Positions 44,426-58,700 are shown, numbered from the stretch's first letter. The stretch: DNA of 64,000 bases from Stieleria varia (GCF_038443385.1 NZ_CP151726.1:2728001-2792000); one strand, 5' to 3'. Notes: generated by a model not told the origin, from the sequence alone. A program made the numbers and translations.

Positions 44426-45142
44426 ATGAGCGACGAGCCCTCAGCCGCAGCAAATTCCCCCGGCACTGCCAAACGCACTGACGACGGTGCGGGCTGCATG
44501 CCCGGTTTCTTGGCCGCAATGGCGCTGCTCGGGATCGCCGGGTTCATTTGCTGCGGCGTCAGCACATGGTGGCTCTACACCAAACGCTCAGAGCTGGCCA
44601 TTCGTACCCTACGCCAGACCTACATCCCGGAACTGGAGCAGAGTCGCCTGGCTCCAGAAGACAAAAAACAGACCGTTGAACTGCTCAATCAGTTCGCCGA
44701 CGACCTCGAACGAGGAAAATACGAGGACTGGCAAGCCGCTGGGGTGATGCAGCGTTTGATCCGACTGCCCGTGCTGCAGTGGGGGGAATTGACCGCAATT
44801 GAGCGATTTATCGAGTCCCATCCGGAGGATTTCCAGCCCGATGACGCCTTCCAAATCACGCGAGTTCGCCTCGGCGTCCAGTCTGATAAGGTCACAACCA
44901 TTGACGTCGAAGATATCCTTTCTCCGGTAGTGCAAACGGATGCATCATCGCAATTGAATCGTTCACTCGTCGAACCTCTGGACGTCACAGCCGTCCAGGA
45001 TGTCGTTGTGCGGTGCAGGCTCGTTGCGGACCGTAGCGACGTCCCAATGGAGCCCCAAAGCGATGCCGCATTCACCGAGCCTGCCATCAGTGAGATTGTG
45101 AAAAGGCAAATCAAAGCCGGAATTGATTCAGGCAGCTTGTAG
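44426..45142 (+). CDS. Single-pass membrane protein of unknown function
   Basis: 238 residues. A 20-residue polar N-terminus (SDEPSAAANSPGTAKRTDDG) precedes one membrane segment (FLAAMALLGIAGFICCGVST). The outer part is first helical (RQTYIPELEQSRLAPEDKKQ to LPVLQWGELTAIERFIES) and then beta-like. No catalytic residues stand out and I do not recognise the family. It is sandwiched between greA (2 bp) and the CrtI-like gene (11 bp), so the three form an operon. Confidence 0.72.
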   Translation: MSDEPSAAANSPGTAKRTDDGAGCMPGFLAAMALLGIAGFICCGVSTWWLYTKRSELAIRTLRQTYIPELEQSRLAPEDKKQTVELLNQFADDLERGKYEDWQAAGVMQRLIRLPVLQWGELTAIERFIESHPEDFQPDDAFQITRVRLGVQSDKVTTIDVEDILSPVVQTDASSQLNRSLVEPLDVTAVQDVVVRCRLVADRSDVPMEPQSDAAFTEPAISEIVKRQIKAGIDSGSL

Positions 45143-45153
45143 GACACGCGTTC

Positions 45154-46644
45154 ATGGCGACGGAAAAGGTGGTGGTGGTGGGAGCGGGCCCGGGAGGCCT
45201 GGCTGCCGCAATGCAACTCGCTCACGCGGGATGCGAGGTGACGCTGCTGGAAAGCCGCGATCGACCAGGAGGACGAACCAGCTCAATCGAGATCGACGGC
45301 TACAAGTTTGATTGTGGCCCCACGTTCTTTCTCTACCCACGCGTCCTGACGGAAATCTTTCACTCGGTCGGATACGACCTGATGACCGAAGTCCCGATGA
45401 AGCGGTTGGAGCCCCAATATCGGCTGACGTTCGGCGGCGGAGGTCAACTCGACTGCACGTCCGACATGGACGAAATGGATCGTCAGATCGCTGATTTTGC
45501 TCCCAGCGACGTCGGTGCTCTGCGACGCTACATGAAAGACAACCGACGCAAACTGGCCAAGTTTCGCCCCATTCTAGAGTCGCCGTTTTCGTCCCTGTCC
45601 GACTACCTCCGCCCCTCTATGCTGGCGGCGGCACCACACCTCCATCCAACGCGGTCCCTCGGCAAGGAGCTCCAAAGGTACTTTTCCGATCCCAGACTCG
45701 TGATCGCATTCGCGTTTCAATCAAAATACCTGGGCATGTCGCCATTCAACTGTCCCAGCCTGTTCAGCATCCTGTCATTCCTCGAATACGAGTACGGCGT
45801 GTGGCATCCCATCGGAGGATGCAACCAAGTCAGTGTGCGGATGGCGGAGATCGCCCAAGAACTCGGAGTAACCATTCGATACAACGAACCCGTTCGCTCT
45901 GTGGAGATGTCCGGTCGCAAAGTGACGCAGATGACGACTGATCACGCAACCTACGACGCAGACGCATTCGTCGTGAACGCCGATTTTGCAAACTGGATTT
46001 CTCGCATGGTCCCTAATGCAAAACGACGCCGCTGGAGCGATGAGTCGTTGTCCAAAAAGCGTTTTTCATGCAGCACATTCATGCTGTACTTGGGTATCGA
46101 GGGGAAATACGACCAACTGCCTCATCACAGTATTCATATCAGCTCTGACTATGAACGTAACCTTCGCGAGATCGAGCAAGAACACATTCTGAGCGAGGAC
46201 CCTTCGTTTTACGTGCAGAATGCCAGTGTGACCGATTCGTCGCTGGCTCCCGAGGGCAACAGCGCTCTCTATGTCCTGGTCCCGGTCACCCACAAGACCG
46301 ATAACGTGGATTGGAAACGAGAGTCAGACAGGTTTCGTGATCTGACCTTGGATAAACTATCCAGCATCGGCTTGGATGACATCCGCTCTCGCATCCGCGT
46401 GGAACATCGCATCACGCCCGAGGATTGGGAGTCGCAGTATGGGATCTACAAAGGCGCTACCTTCAACCTGGCGCACAACCTGGGGCAAATGTTGCACAAT
46501 CGACCGCGCAATCGATTTGAAGAACTCGACGGCCTGTACCTGGTCGGCGGCGGAACACACCCCGGCAGCGGCTTGCCCGTCATCTACGAATCAAGCCGGA
46601 TCACGACGCGACTGCTGCTGAGCGACCTTCGCAAAGCGTCTTGA
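45154..46644 (+). CDS. Phytoene desaturase-like (CrtI/CrtN family) FAD oxidoreductase
   Basis: 496 residues, normal length for the family. The FAD-binding Rossmann motif is VVVGAGPGGLAAAMQLAHAG, followed by the Glu of strand 2 (TLLESRDRPGGRTSS). The C-terminal FAD signature is GLYLVGGGTHPGSGLPVI. The substrate region FDCGPTFFLYPRVLTEIF and the ending fit CrtI-type carotenoid desaturases or related squalene/hopanoid oxidoreductases. Planctomycetes of this group are often pink, which would suit a carotenoid step, but no phytoene synthase is in the window, so the substrate is unresolved. Confidence 0.87.
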   Translation: MATEKVVVVGAGPGGLAAAMQLAHAGCEVTLLESRDRPGGRTSSIEIDGYKFDCGPTFFLYPRVLTEIFHSVGYDLMTEVPMKRLEPQYRLTFGGGGQLDCTSDMDEMDRQIADFAPSDVGALRRYMKDNRRKLAKFRPILESPFSSLSDYLRPSMLAAAPHLHPTRSLGKELQRYFSDPRLVIAFAFQSKYLGMSPFNCPSLFSILSFLEYEYGVWHPIGGCNQVSVRMAEIAQELGVTIRYNEPVRSVEMSGRKVTQMTTDHATYDADAFVVNADFANWISRMVPNAKRRRWSDESLSKKRFSCSTFMLYLGIEGKYDQLPHHSIHISSDYERNLREIEQEHILSEDPSFYVQNASVTDSSLAPEGNSALYVLVPVTHKTDNVDWKRESDRFRDLTLDKLSSIGLDDIRSRIRVEHRITPEDWESQYGIYKGATFNLAHNLGQMLHNRPRNRFEELDGLYLVGGGTHPGSGLPVIYESSRITTRLLLSDLRKAS

Positions 46645-46703
46645 TCCGCAAAGCAAAGATTCACCTTCGCAGGCGATCGCAACCTGCCAATTCCTACCCG
46701 TGG

Positions 46704-46722
46704 GGCAGGTTTGCAACCTGCC
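46704..46722. terminator. Hairpin between convergent crtI-like and giant surface protein genes
   Basis: ggcaggtt-tgc-aacctgcc is a perfect 8-bp stem. A further caacctgcc at 46679-46687 could form an alternative pairing. No T-tract; it lies in the 109-bp gap between stop codons, so it may serve both genes. Confidence 0.45.
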
Positions 46723-46753
46723 AATCCTCCGACGTAGAACAGATTCTCAACGC

Positions 46754-49700
46754 CTACAGCTCAAAATCGATCAACGCCTCATCGATCGCCTTGCTTTCGG
46801 CGTCTTCATCTCGATCCGACGAATCGCTGATGACATCAATCAACTCGACATCCACGCGGGACATCGTCGACGTCGCCACGATCCTGTCAGTGACCGACTG
46901 CAGCGTTTCAATCTGGTCGATCGGGTAGCCCTCGATCACCGCTGGTGTGGGTGCTTCAATCTGATCACTCAGCGTGTTGACGGTGACGAATTCGCCTTCA
47001 GGCTCAAGTCCCCTCAGTCGGGCGATTTCATTGACCACCAGCAAGGCATCCAAGGCTGTGATCTTGCCGTCGCCGTTGACATCGTAGTAGTCAGGACCGC
47101 GATCGGTGGGCGATACCAGAATCGGATTGGGTCGGTCGTCGTTCAATCGCAATCGGTTCACGATGATCAACGCGTCCAATGCAGTGACTTCTCCGCTCGC
47201 GTTGACGTCGTTGAACGCAATCGGATTCTGTAACGTGCTCTGCACGACCACCAAGTCGACTGTTGCCGTGTTGCTTTCGAATCCGGTCACATCCGCGACC
47301 GAATACTCCAACGAATCGGTTCCGGTGAATCCAAGGTTTGGCGTGTACCGGATCGTGCCGTTTGGCAACACGGTGGCAACTCCATTGGTCGGCTGTGTCA
47401 CCACGGTGATCTTCGTCGGATCGGGTTGGCCGATGTCATTTGCTAACACATCCAACTCGACCGCGACATCAACTGACGTTCCCAGCAGATCATTCACCGC
47501 TTCGGGAGCCAAGCCGACTCGCAGTGTCACATTCCCCTGCTGGCTTTGCTGACCAGCAAGATCAGCAACCGTGTACTGGAATTGAACCGTTCCTCGGAAA
47601 CCGGTTGCGGGTGTGTAACTCAGCGTGCCGTCGCCATTGTTCACCAACGCACCGGATGTGGGTTGAGTGGTGATAATGACCGTCGCTGGGTCGATGCTAC
47701 CATCACTGTCGGAATCGTTGAGCAAAGGCAACAGCAACGTTGTCGTATCCGGTGCCACGTCAAAGGTGTCGTCTCCAACGTCCGGTGCGTCATTGATCCC
47801 CGTCACCGTGATGGACACCTGTGCCGTCGGCGCGGGCACCTCTCCGTTTGCGTCGACAACAGCGTACGTGAAACTATCGACCATCGTTTCATTGGGCCCC
47901 ATGGCCTTCAGGGTAGCTGAAGTGGTCGGGTCGTAAACGATTTCACCAGTGATGCTGTTGTAAGTCGCGGTCGCACCCAAGGTTGTCGTGAACTGTGAGT
48001 TCAAGACGACGGTAAGAACGTCTGCGGGCAAATCAGGGTCACCATCATTCGCCAGCAATTCCGATGCCTGGATCCGCACCACGGTGTCTTCGTCCGTGGT
48101 GAGCACATCGTCCATCGGCGTCGGTGGATCATCGGTTCCGTTGATTGTCACGTTCAACGTCACCGTGTTGGATCGGCCACCCAACGAATCAATCGCCGTG
48201 ACATCCAAATCGACGACGCCCGATGCATCAGGTGCGAGGGTAAACGTCAAGAATCCATTGGCATCAATGGCCGGAGGCACGCTAAACAAAGACGGTGAAC
48301 CGACCGGGGACAAGACTTCAAATCCCGTAACGGTTTGAGTCGTTGCCTCCTCAGCAGGTCCGGGTGAAATGTTCGTCGCCCAAGGATTCACGCTGGAATA
48401 TGCTCCAGAATCTTCGTCCACAACGATGTCGGCCCCCGGCGTGAATGTCGGGGCATCGTTGATCGCCGCAACATTGATCTCAAAACGGTGGACGATCGAA
48501 TTCACATCGCCGTTGGGAGCACTGTTAGGACCTGAATCCGACAAGATCACATCGACGACTGCGATTCCATTCGCATCGGGCAGAGCTGTGAATTGCAGCG
48601 TAGCTGCATCACCATCCAGTGTGATCGTCGGCGAACCCCCCACGTCGAACAATCCACCTCCGCTGATAATGTTCAAACTCAACGACAGCGTTTGTGGACT
48701 CGAGGTAAACGTTCCATTGAGCTCATCATTCGCTGTGGACGGTCCGACAGCCAAGCCGACCATCCAGTCGACCAATGTGACTTCGCCGGCACCTTCGTCG
48801 ACGAAGACGTCATTGCCACCTGAGAACAACGGTGCATCGTTGACCGGCGTCACCGTGATGGGGACGGTCACCATCGTGGTCCGTGCATCATCAAACCCGA
48901 CTCCGCCGGTTCCCAAGGCAACGGACTGACCGTCGTCGACAACGCTGTAGACGAAACTGTCCGTACCCACAAAATCAACCGGGGGCTGATATTGGTACCC
49001 GGTCACCAAATTGTTGCTGTCCAGAATCGGTGTCAGCGTTCCGCCCTGCGAAGTGGTTGTCGGGAAGTTCGGACCCAACGACAACGTCTGATTTCCGCCC
49101 GGTGCGGGAGCTAGATTAGCGGCCTCATTGACCGCTCCCACGTTATAGGAGCCCAACAAGTCGCCTGCAGCCAACCCGCCGGCTACCGAGAAGTCAATCG
49201 GCATGTCTTCCTGTACGCTGAACGCCAATGGGCTCACCCCGGCACGCAGTTCGGGAGCGTCGTTGGACGGCAAGACATCGATCGTCAATGTCACGGGTAC
49301 CGATTCATTCAGGTCACCACGCGCCAAATCGGATGCGCCGGAATCTCGCAAGATGATTTCAAACTCGAAGCGGCCGAACACGTCTTCTGCGGGTTGATAG
49401 GTCAACACGCCCGTTGTCGAAAGACTTGGCGGCGAGACGAAGAAGTCAGACTGATTCGCGATCGCATAGCTCAACGGATTGACATCGAACGTCAACGTTT
49501 GGCCGGTTGTGATGTTTGTCTCATCCGTTGCCGTTCCGATCGGACCTGCTGAAATATTGAACGCAAATCCGGTGGACCGCTGCACGCTAGCATCTTCCGC
49601 CACTTCCAGGTTCAACGAAACTGTGTCAAACGATGGGCGGTCATTTACCGGATTGAGGACCAACTGCACACGGTTCGTCACCGAGCGTCTGTCGTCGATC

Positions 49701-52700
49701 AAACCCTGACCAAAGAGCGAATAGGTCTCTCCACCAAGTGGACTGTCATCCGTTACTTGGTAGGTAAACGAATCGATCGCGTTGATGTTGGTATTGCGAT
49801 CAACCGGTGGAGTGTAGAGCAGCGATACGACGTCGCCATTGATGTCCGTCACAGGTTGCAACGTTCCGCCCAAGGCAGTCGTTGCTGGGAAACCCGTGAT
49901 CCGCAGGATCTGAGAGCCACCGCTGAAGTTTCCGACTTCGTTGGCAGGACCAGCATTGAATACGTCCAACAATCCGGGTTGGCGATACGGATCAGTGACC
50001 GGAGTTGTGTTTCTCGCAAACAACTCGAATGGTTGGACTGTTCCGCCAGCTTGAGTGTTGTCTTCTTTCAACACATAGGTGAGTGTTCCGTCATTGGCGA
50101 TCGTGTAGGCCTCATCTGGCGAAGCCGAATCGCTGGTTCCAGCCAAACTCGATTCCAAACGCGGAGGATCATTCACCGGCTGAACATTCAACTGGAACGT
50201 AATTCGTGATTGAATCGGCACGAACGTGGGGTCGAATGGATCAGCATCCATCACGTCCACCACAATCTCAGCCGAGCCGAACTGATCCGGAGCAGGGAAT
50301 ACCGAGATCGAGCCATTTGATGAGATCAATGGATCCTTCCAAAACAGTCCAGCAGGGATGATCGACTCGCTTGTCACGATCGAGAACACCACCGACTCAC
50401 GCTGCAATTCATCCAACGCCGATGGCGGTCCAGGGCTGATGCTTGTCGCCCAACCAGGAACCAGCGTTTCTCCGTTGTCGTCTCGCTCCAAGACATTGAC
50501 CACAGGGTTGAACGCAAACGTTGGTGCATCGTTCTCAGGTGCCACCGAAATCGTTACCGTCGCCGGCACCGATCTCTGGTCTACCAAATCGACCTGCGAG
50601 TCAATCAGTGAACCATCAACGATTCCGCTACCAGGCACCACCGTCAAACCGTCATCGGCAACGATGTAGGTGAACACCTCGACCGCAGCAAAGGGCGTTC
50701 GGCGGTTGTAGTCGTCCGCAGGCGTATACACCCCGGTCGTAAACGCACCATCGACAAAGGTAAAGCTCAGCGTGCCACCGGAGACAGTGGTCATCGTCAG
50801 CGTTCCGTCACCGTCGTTGTTCGTCAATGGATCGATCAAATCGTTGACGTCAACGGATTCATCTCCATCAGCAAATCCGACAATTCGCAATGTCTGCTCC
50901 ACTTCATTGTACGGAGCATTCGGCTGCGGAGTGGCATCGCTGGGCAGGGCAGGCGTGGATCCCGTCAGATTCAACAGATCGTTGACATCAAACGTGATTG
51001 TGTTGTCCTCCACTCCACTGAGCGATCGATCGAACGCTTCTGGGCGATCGTTGACAGGATCCAACAGGATCGAAATCGTACCGTTGGATTCTGCAGGATT
51101 GAGTTGCAGATTCCCAAACGGTTGCGAGGGGCTCAATGCCAGTTCATCGACACCGTTGTCGCGAACTCGATACTCAAACGTATCCAAGCCATAAACGTTG
51201 GCGGGAGGCGTGTATACCAAACCATTGGCCGTCAGCTGAACCGTTCCTCCCAATGCCGTCGTGATCGACGTCGGCACCAGGGTCAGATTGGCGCTGTCCG
51301 TGACATTGGCTCGTTCGTCAATCGCAGTGGCACGAGAGTTCTCGTCGTTGCGAAGCACGAACGCGGTCGGAATCAACAGAGTTCGATCTTCCTGGGGTGT
51401 CGGAGGCGCCGATGCAAAGAACGTCATCCAGGCCCCTGTTGGATCACTGGTGATCAAATCGTCGCCAGGAAGCGGAGCATCGTTCATCGCACGGACGTAG
51501 ATCTCGGCGTTGGCATCCATCGTTAACGGTGTGCCTTGCACAAATGCGCCGTTGTAGAAGGAACGTCCATCGTCTGAAACAGTAAACCCAAACCCGTCCA
51601 ATCGGCTGTTTGTGCCTCCAGTCGGATCTTGGGAATTGAAGTCCTGATCAGGACGGTAGTCCAGCGAAATCAGGTTACCCGAGACGTCAAACTGAATATT
51701 GGTGATGGTGCCGTTGGTCGTTGGGAACTCGTCTGTCAATGCAGGCGGTGCCAATGCAGACACTTCCGTTGTCAGGATGCCGTCCGAAATAGCCAGTTTG
51801 GTGACGAATGCGGCATTGGGATTGATCACACTGGGATTCTGATTCGATTCATTGAATGGGAAGAAATCAAAGTCCGGATTTACCATCGCATCGCCCTGAA
51901 CGCCAGCGACCAATTCAGCCGCCGTGATGGTGATCACAGTGTCCTCGTCAGTGACAAACGACTGGTCTGGAGCAAATGGCGGATCATTCACCGGTGCGAT
52001 GTCCAGGCTGACGGTGCCCGGTGCGTACTTGATGTTCACCACGGTTACCGGATCTCCATTGATATCCAGCACCGGATCTCCATTTGCGTCCAACACGACG
52101 TCAATGCCCTCGTCAGCGACGAAGTACGTGAACGAATCGGGGCCGTAGTAATCAGCCGGCGGGCTGTACGTCAGTTCCCGAGTGTTCGTGTCAAACGAAA
52201 CGGTACCACCATTGGTCGTCGTCAACGGGAACGGACGGAACTGTGGTGGGAAATTCGGTTCAGCCGAAATCAGGAACTGCGTTCCCTGGATCGTGAACTC
52301 ACCATCGTCGTTGAGCCCATTGAATCGATTGGAGATGAACGTCAAATCGCTGTCGACGTATCCTTGCTCGATGCCGTTGACGCTGCCAAACGCATACAGC
52401 AAGCCGCTGATGGTGTTGGCATCAAAATCGACATCCGCAATCAAGCGGTCGGTCGGATCGGGCGTGAAATTGATCCAAGTTGTGTCGTTGCTGTATTGCC
52501 ACGATCCAAAGAAGAATCGCACGGCGACCATGTTCTGGCTATTGAGCCCGAGCGAAGTCATGGGCGGAGGCGAGGCGGCAAATCGCGTGAACACACTCGT
52601 CTGACTGTGCATGATGTATCCCGTACCGGTCGCGGTGTCGTGCACCGCGATTCCCGCATTGACGGGGCCGATCGGAACGGCGGTCGTCAAGCCTTGCTGT

Positions 52701-55700
52701 TCAACCAAGAACACATTGCCATTGACCGGATTGTCTTCGTCATCACCTGCCGTCGTGCCCGGTGAGGCAAAGCTCAACAGGTAGGATTCAGGGATGACAA
52801 AATCAGTGTCTTCCTGCAGTGTGGCGCCCAACGTCGAACTGTCGATCACGATCGGAACGAAGGACGATGTCGGCGGGTCATTCATCGGCAGAACACGCAC
52901 TTGAATCTGCCGTTGAACTGTTTCAGGTGCCGGCATCGGAACGGCAGGGTTGCCATTCGGCAAAGTCGTCATTCCGTCATCAGTGACGGTGTAATAGAAC
53001 GTTGCCCGAGACCCATTCGCTCCGTCGGACGGATTGTTCTCGTTGTAGTCAGCGTCTGGCTGGAACACGACCGACAACACTTCTCCATTGAGTTCAGTCG
53101 TCGTCACCGTGCCCGCGACAACAAAGCCTCCCGCACCGTCAGAGACATAAGTTTCTGTTGGGACTCCTGCGGCAGCCACCACAATGTTGCCTGAGGCATC
53201 CACCACTGAGATGCTTTGAACCGTCAGCGTTTGCTCAGACTCGTTCCACGGAGGCAACTGAGTCGCAGTGTCCGACATCGGCAACGCGTTGGTCAACAAC
53301 TCGGCCTTCGTAATCGTGACTGCTGTGCTCGTGTTGGTGTCGGTCGGTTCCGTCGTGATGAAATCCAACTTGTCCTCTGCCACCGGAGGATCATTGACCG
53401 GAGTGACATTGATCGTAACGGTCGCCACGACACTGCTGCGAACCGGCAGGGTGACACCTTCTATCGTCTGCGTCTCGATCACTCGATAGGTAAAGAAATC
53501 TTGGCCATAGAAATCATCCCGCGGCAGGTACGAGAAACCGCCCGTGTTGGGATCCAAGTCAAAGCCCGTGCCGCTGGCACCAAACCCAATCGCCGCGGCA
53601 TTGCTCGGTCCTCGTTCCAGTTCATACTGTACCGCAATCGGACTCGCCACCGAGAACGTTCCGCTGACGACCCCATTGAGTTCGTCGCCGGAAACCGGCA
53701 TCTCAGGGGCTTCCGCAATGGTGCAAGAGTTGTCTGGCGTGACACAGGTTGCGCCCGTAGGCACGGGCAGTACCGCAGACGCGATGAACACGGGATAGTC
53801 TTCCACTTCGCCACCGATCGCGACTCCACTAGGAGTCAAGTTGCCGGTGCTGCTGATGCGGAAACGTGCCCAGGTCGACCCGGTCAATCCACCGGCGAGT
53901 ACCGCTGGAGATGTCGGTGTCAAAATCGTTACCGTGTTCTCGCCGTCCAAGACGACCTGATTTCGCAATACTTGCTCATTGGGATCCAGGAAGTCCCCGT
54001 CACCGTTGAAGTCGATCCAGGCATCCAGCAGACCGCCGCCCGTGGTCTCCACGATGACTTCGGCGCCGCTGGAATCCAATGGATTGAGGAAGCTGATCAC
54101 TTGGCCAGAGTCAGGATCGACAAACACTCCGGCAGGAACGCCTCCGCTGCCAGAACTGATTCCCACTCCGTCTTCGTCGTTAAACGTTGACACACTAAAG
54201 CTTGCCGAGTTGCCGGTGTACAGCACCGACGTGCGAATGGCATTGACTTTCAAGTCAGCCGAAACTGCCGCAGCAACACGCTGTGCCAATACGCTGGACG
54301 GTTCGCCGGGAACTCGGATGATTCCGACGTCACTGGCAAACGTCGTGTTGCCCGCAGAGATCAACTCGTAGGTCCGAGCGCTGCCGTCGATCGTGATCGA
54401 CAAAATGTCGCCCGCCGCGCCCGCGGCGGTATCCACGGTAATATCCAGCTCTTCACCCAACACCACGTTGTTGATCGTGAACGATCCTGCCCCCGTCGCA
54501 ACCGCGCTGATGACCGATGCTGTGTCGTCGCTCAGCGGGAAGGCGAATGCATCCGTTTCGGTATCTATGTTGCGACGAGAATCCGATGCATCTCCCAGAC
54601 TTGGACCTCCAGCGGGCGAAACGGTATGGCGTGCTCCGTTCTCTGCCAACAGGGTCAAATAACCTGGAATCGTAGTCAACCGACTTGGTGCGTCGCCAAA
54701 GTCCAGCTCAACACCGGGCATCAAGATCGTGAACTGAGTCTCGCGATTCACACGGTTCGCCTGCAACGGATTGCCAGCGAGGTCGCGGATCGAACGAACA
54801 ACGCCGTTCTGTGGCCCCGTTACCGCAGTCGTGTTGTCCAACCAAATGGTTCCTCCACCGGGCGCAAACGTGGTCGTGGTCAAGCCGCTACGCTCGATCG
54901 CGGAAATGATCTCCGCCGCCAGCGTGTTGGCCGGATAGTCAATTGCCGATGGAATGAATGGGACTCGGATCACACCGCCCGCCACGCCAGTCGTCGTCAA
55001 CGAACTGCTTGAGACATCAACGGATGAATTGATCGGTGAAGCAGAACCTTGACTGAAGTTCGGTTCGCCCAGAGCGATCACGTTATTCGTACTCGTGGTG
55101 CTGGTTGCCGCGAACTCGCTGTCGATCGCAGCAGCCAACGTCTGGGCGATCACTGTCGCATCCGCTGTCGGCAGCAGCAGCACGATTCGGTCGCTCGTCA
55201 CGACAGATGAGTTTGTCGTCAACAAGAACGTTCGTGTGTTGTTGCCGATGGTAACCGTCACCTGCTCACCAGAGACAGTTGCTCCAGTGGCAGCCGATGG
55301 CACCGTCATCATCAATTTACCGGTGACAGCAGGAGTCCCAATGATTGACAATCCGCCTGATTGAATGTCGATCGTGTCGCCTTGCATGCCGCCGAAGTAG
55401 ACGCGACCGTCTTCCAAACCACGGGCTGCCAGATCCAACCCGGACGCACGAACCGCCGAACCGATCAGGTCGGCGATTTGCTCGGGCGTCTCGGTGCCGT
55501 TGAGCGGAATGACATCCGTGGTCGGTAGCAGGGTTTTTACGGGATTGGAGGCATCGACAAATTCGAATTGACGGGTGATGCCATCACTCGATGCGTACAA
55601 GAAGTAATCGCCCACCGCGATGCCTTGATCGACACCATCAACGAGCAAACCGTTGAGCGCCTCGGTGACGACTGCTCCCGCTTGACTGCCCAGCTGAATT

Positions 55701-58700
55701 CGGTCTGCGCCCACCGCGATCGGGTCGATCGAAAGGGCTGCCTTGATCGCCGGATCGCTGAGTGCCGCCAAGATCGCATCGCGTACATCGGACGCTGAGA
55801 CCTGAGGATTCAACGGATTTGGCGACGTGATGTCGATCGGAATATTAGGCGACGTGACGCCGCCCAACTTATCGAACTCAAAGAAAATCTCCGTCAGGCC
55901 ATCTGGCGACGTGATGCTAAAGGTCTGCTGATCCAAGAATCCCGAAACATCGCTGACGACCTGCAAACTCAACGTCTGTGCGACTTGCAACACATAGCCG
56001 CTGTCGTATTCAAACGTCGCCAAATTGCCGCTGTCGTCCTGAATCGTGAATTGCTCACCATCCTGGACTCCGAGCCCATCACTGACACTGACGACAACTC
56101 GGTCGCGGTTATTGAGCGTGATCTCGTAGGCAGAGCTCGGATCCCAAACACCGCCAGCTGGCGTTAACGCAATCGTGTTGGTTGTGGCCGAGTATGCGTA
56201 GGTGAAATCGGTTCCTGGAATCAATCGCCGACCATTCTCAGTCAAGACAATGGCTTGCTCCAACACCGTATTGTCATCCAAACCGGTTCCATCCGTATCT
56301 CGCAACTGAATCAGGAACTGTCCCTGTGTACCACTTGCCAAGCGAACGTAAGTCGCGAAACCATCGATGTCCCGGCCATCGGCACCGTTATCCAAAGGAT
56401 CAGTCAATTCAGCGATCGGGCCGAAATTGTCGACTCGGTCCAAAGCACCAATGTCAACAAAGACACTCGGCCCCGTTCCGGAACCATTGTTGTTGCCCGA
56501 CGTGTCGGAACGGCGTTGCCCGGCCAAGTCCGTGAACGGAGCAAAGATCGGTGACTCCGCAATTCCGAGGGCACCTCGCAGATTGGCCAAATCGAATCGC
56601 TCATCAACCAACCCCGTGGCGTTATCAATCAGCAACGAACCAGCGGCCGGGTAGAAGTTCCGGTTGGCTTGATCCACAAACAACGGGTCACCGGTCGGAA
56701 CGAACACTGCAAACCCGCCCGCTCCCACATTTTGAGTCGGCTGCGCGTTGCCCGAATACAACATTGCAAACAACTCGATGTCATTGATGCTGCCGTCCGC
56801 TCGTACACCAATGGCGTTTCCCACGACAGCGTTGTTCACCAACGTCGGCGCGGCGTTGATCGACACATCGATTCCGACGTTACCACCAACGATCGTATTG
56901 TTCACAACGCGAGCAAAGGGTGATGGTGCCGGAACGGCCCCTGTCTGCGCGTCCCCAACGAGCGAAATACCGGCGAACGCGTTATCCGCAAGGATGTTGT
57001 TGACGATCACGACGCCCGGAGCCGTTTGATTCTGGTTCAGCGTCGGGAAAGCTCGCACAGTACCAGGACGTGGCAGATCATTGCTGCCCAGCGTGCTGAC
57101 ATCGTCTCGGTTTCGACGTCCGGCATCCACCGAGATACCGAATGTCGAACTGTCAACGATCACGTTGTTCTGTAGGATCACCTGCCCCTGATCTCGATAA
57201 CGATTGGAGTCACCATTGTCCGGACCATAGGGCACAATTGAGCCCTGAGAATCTGGGCCAAAAAACTCCACACCGTGCTGAACGAAGGTCAATCCGGGAA
57301 TCGTTGGTGCAAAATTGAGTCCACCAAGAATATCCGCCGCAGCCGGACCTTGCAGGAACACTGTGTCGGAGAACCCAATCCCAGTCGTCACTCGGCCATC
57401 CGGCGACGCTGCGCTTACCAAGAATGAATCCTGGACGAACGGTTGATTGATCGCATCCCTCAAGGCAGTGGCCAATTCAACGTCCGTTGATTGACTGTTG
57501 TATGGAACCGGGATCGCTCCCGTGGTCGGAGCAGTCCCAACGCCATCGTCCAGGTTATTAAACTCAAAACGAAGGGTCTTCAGTCCGTCGGACAAGGAGA
57601 CAAAAGAGCCGTCGACGATTTGCGAGCCATGCAGCCCGGTCAACTGGAGCGAGATCCCTTCGCCGATGATGTCGTTGGTGTCATAGGAACGTACTGGTTG
57701 GGTCAGCCCAGGTCCCACTGCCCCGGGGATCGCATACTCCGCCGACAAACGAACTTCCAACTGGAATGGCCCCGCATCCACAACCGACGGAGTTGCTCCG
57801 CCTGGCAAGAATGATGGAGTGTGGTACGGATTGTCCGCCGTGGCAATTCCGGGATTCGCATCGAGCACCAATTCGCCGCGTTCGGCAAAACCGATGATCA
57901 CGTCGTCAATGAAGAAACCTTCGAACGCATTGTTTTCGGCGCGTCTGCCTCTCGTGTTCAATACGTTACGCGAGAGCCCTGCAACCGCTGACCCACTGTA
58001 AGCACCCGCGCGCTGCCCAGGAGCCCCCGGTGTCGTCGTACTCGTCTCATCATTCTGGAAGTAGATCAAAGATCCGGCATCCAAAAGCGTGAAGCCGTAC
58101 ATTCGCACAGACTCGTTTCCTGCCGTACCGTACAACTGATAGGGAGCAAGCGAAACAGGACCAAGTCCGGCGTGGTACTGAGTCGCAATCACCGTCTGCA
58201 TCGTGGTCGCAATTTGACCAGTCGTCGAATTGACAGAAATCGGGATTGGGATGGCACCAAACGTCTGAACGCCAGCAAGATCAATCGCAAACGAACTGAT
58301 CAATGGGTTTGACGGATTGAACTGAACTCCACCGATCGTTGGGTTATTTCCAGGAACCCCGAAACGGTTGGGGGTCGTCGGATCAAGGATTGTTGTGAAA
58401 CCATTCGCCTGCAACGCTGCCCGAGTATTGTTCGAGATCGTCGCAGCCGTGTCGGACTTGTTGAACCCGATATCTCGCGAGTTCGCAGGGGCCGCAACTG
58501 CCAGATCGACGTAGCGGAAAGTAACGGGCGCACTAAACGGATTGGTCAACGTGAACGTGTCATTGTGATTGATCGCCTGCCCCGATGTCGGCTGCAGGAC
58601 CAACCCAAAATCAAACTCAAACGTGGTGGCGTTGGCCGTCGAATCGTGAATGAGGGTGAAATTCCGATCCGCCGGGTTCGTTCCATCGCCTTCCAGCAAT

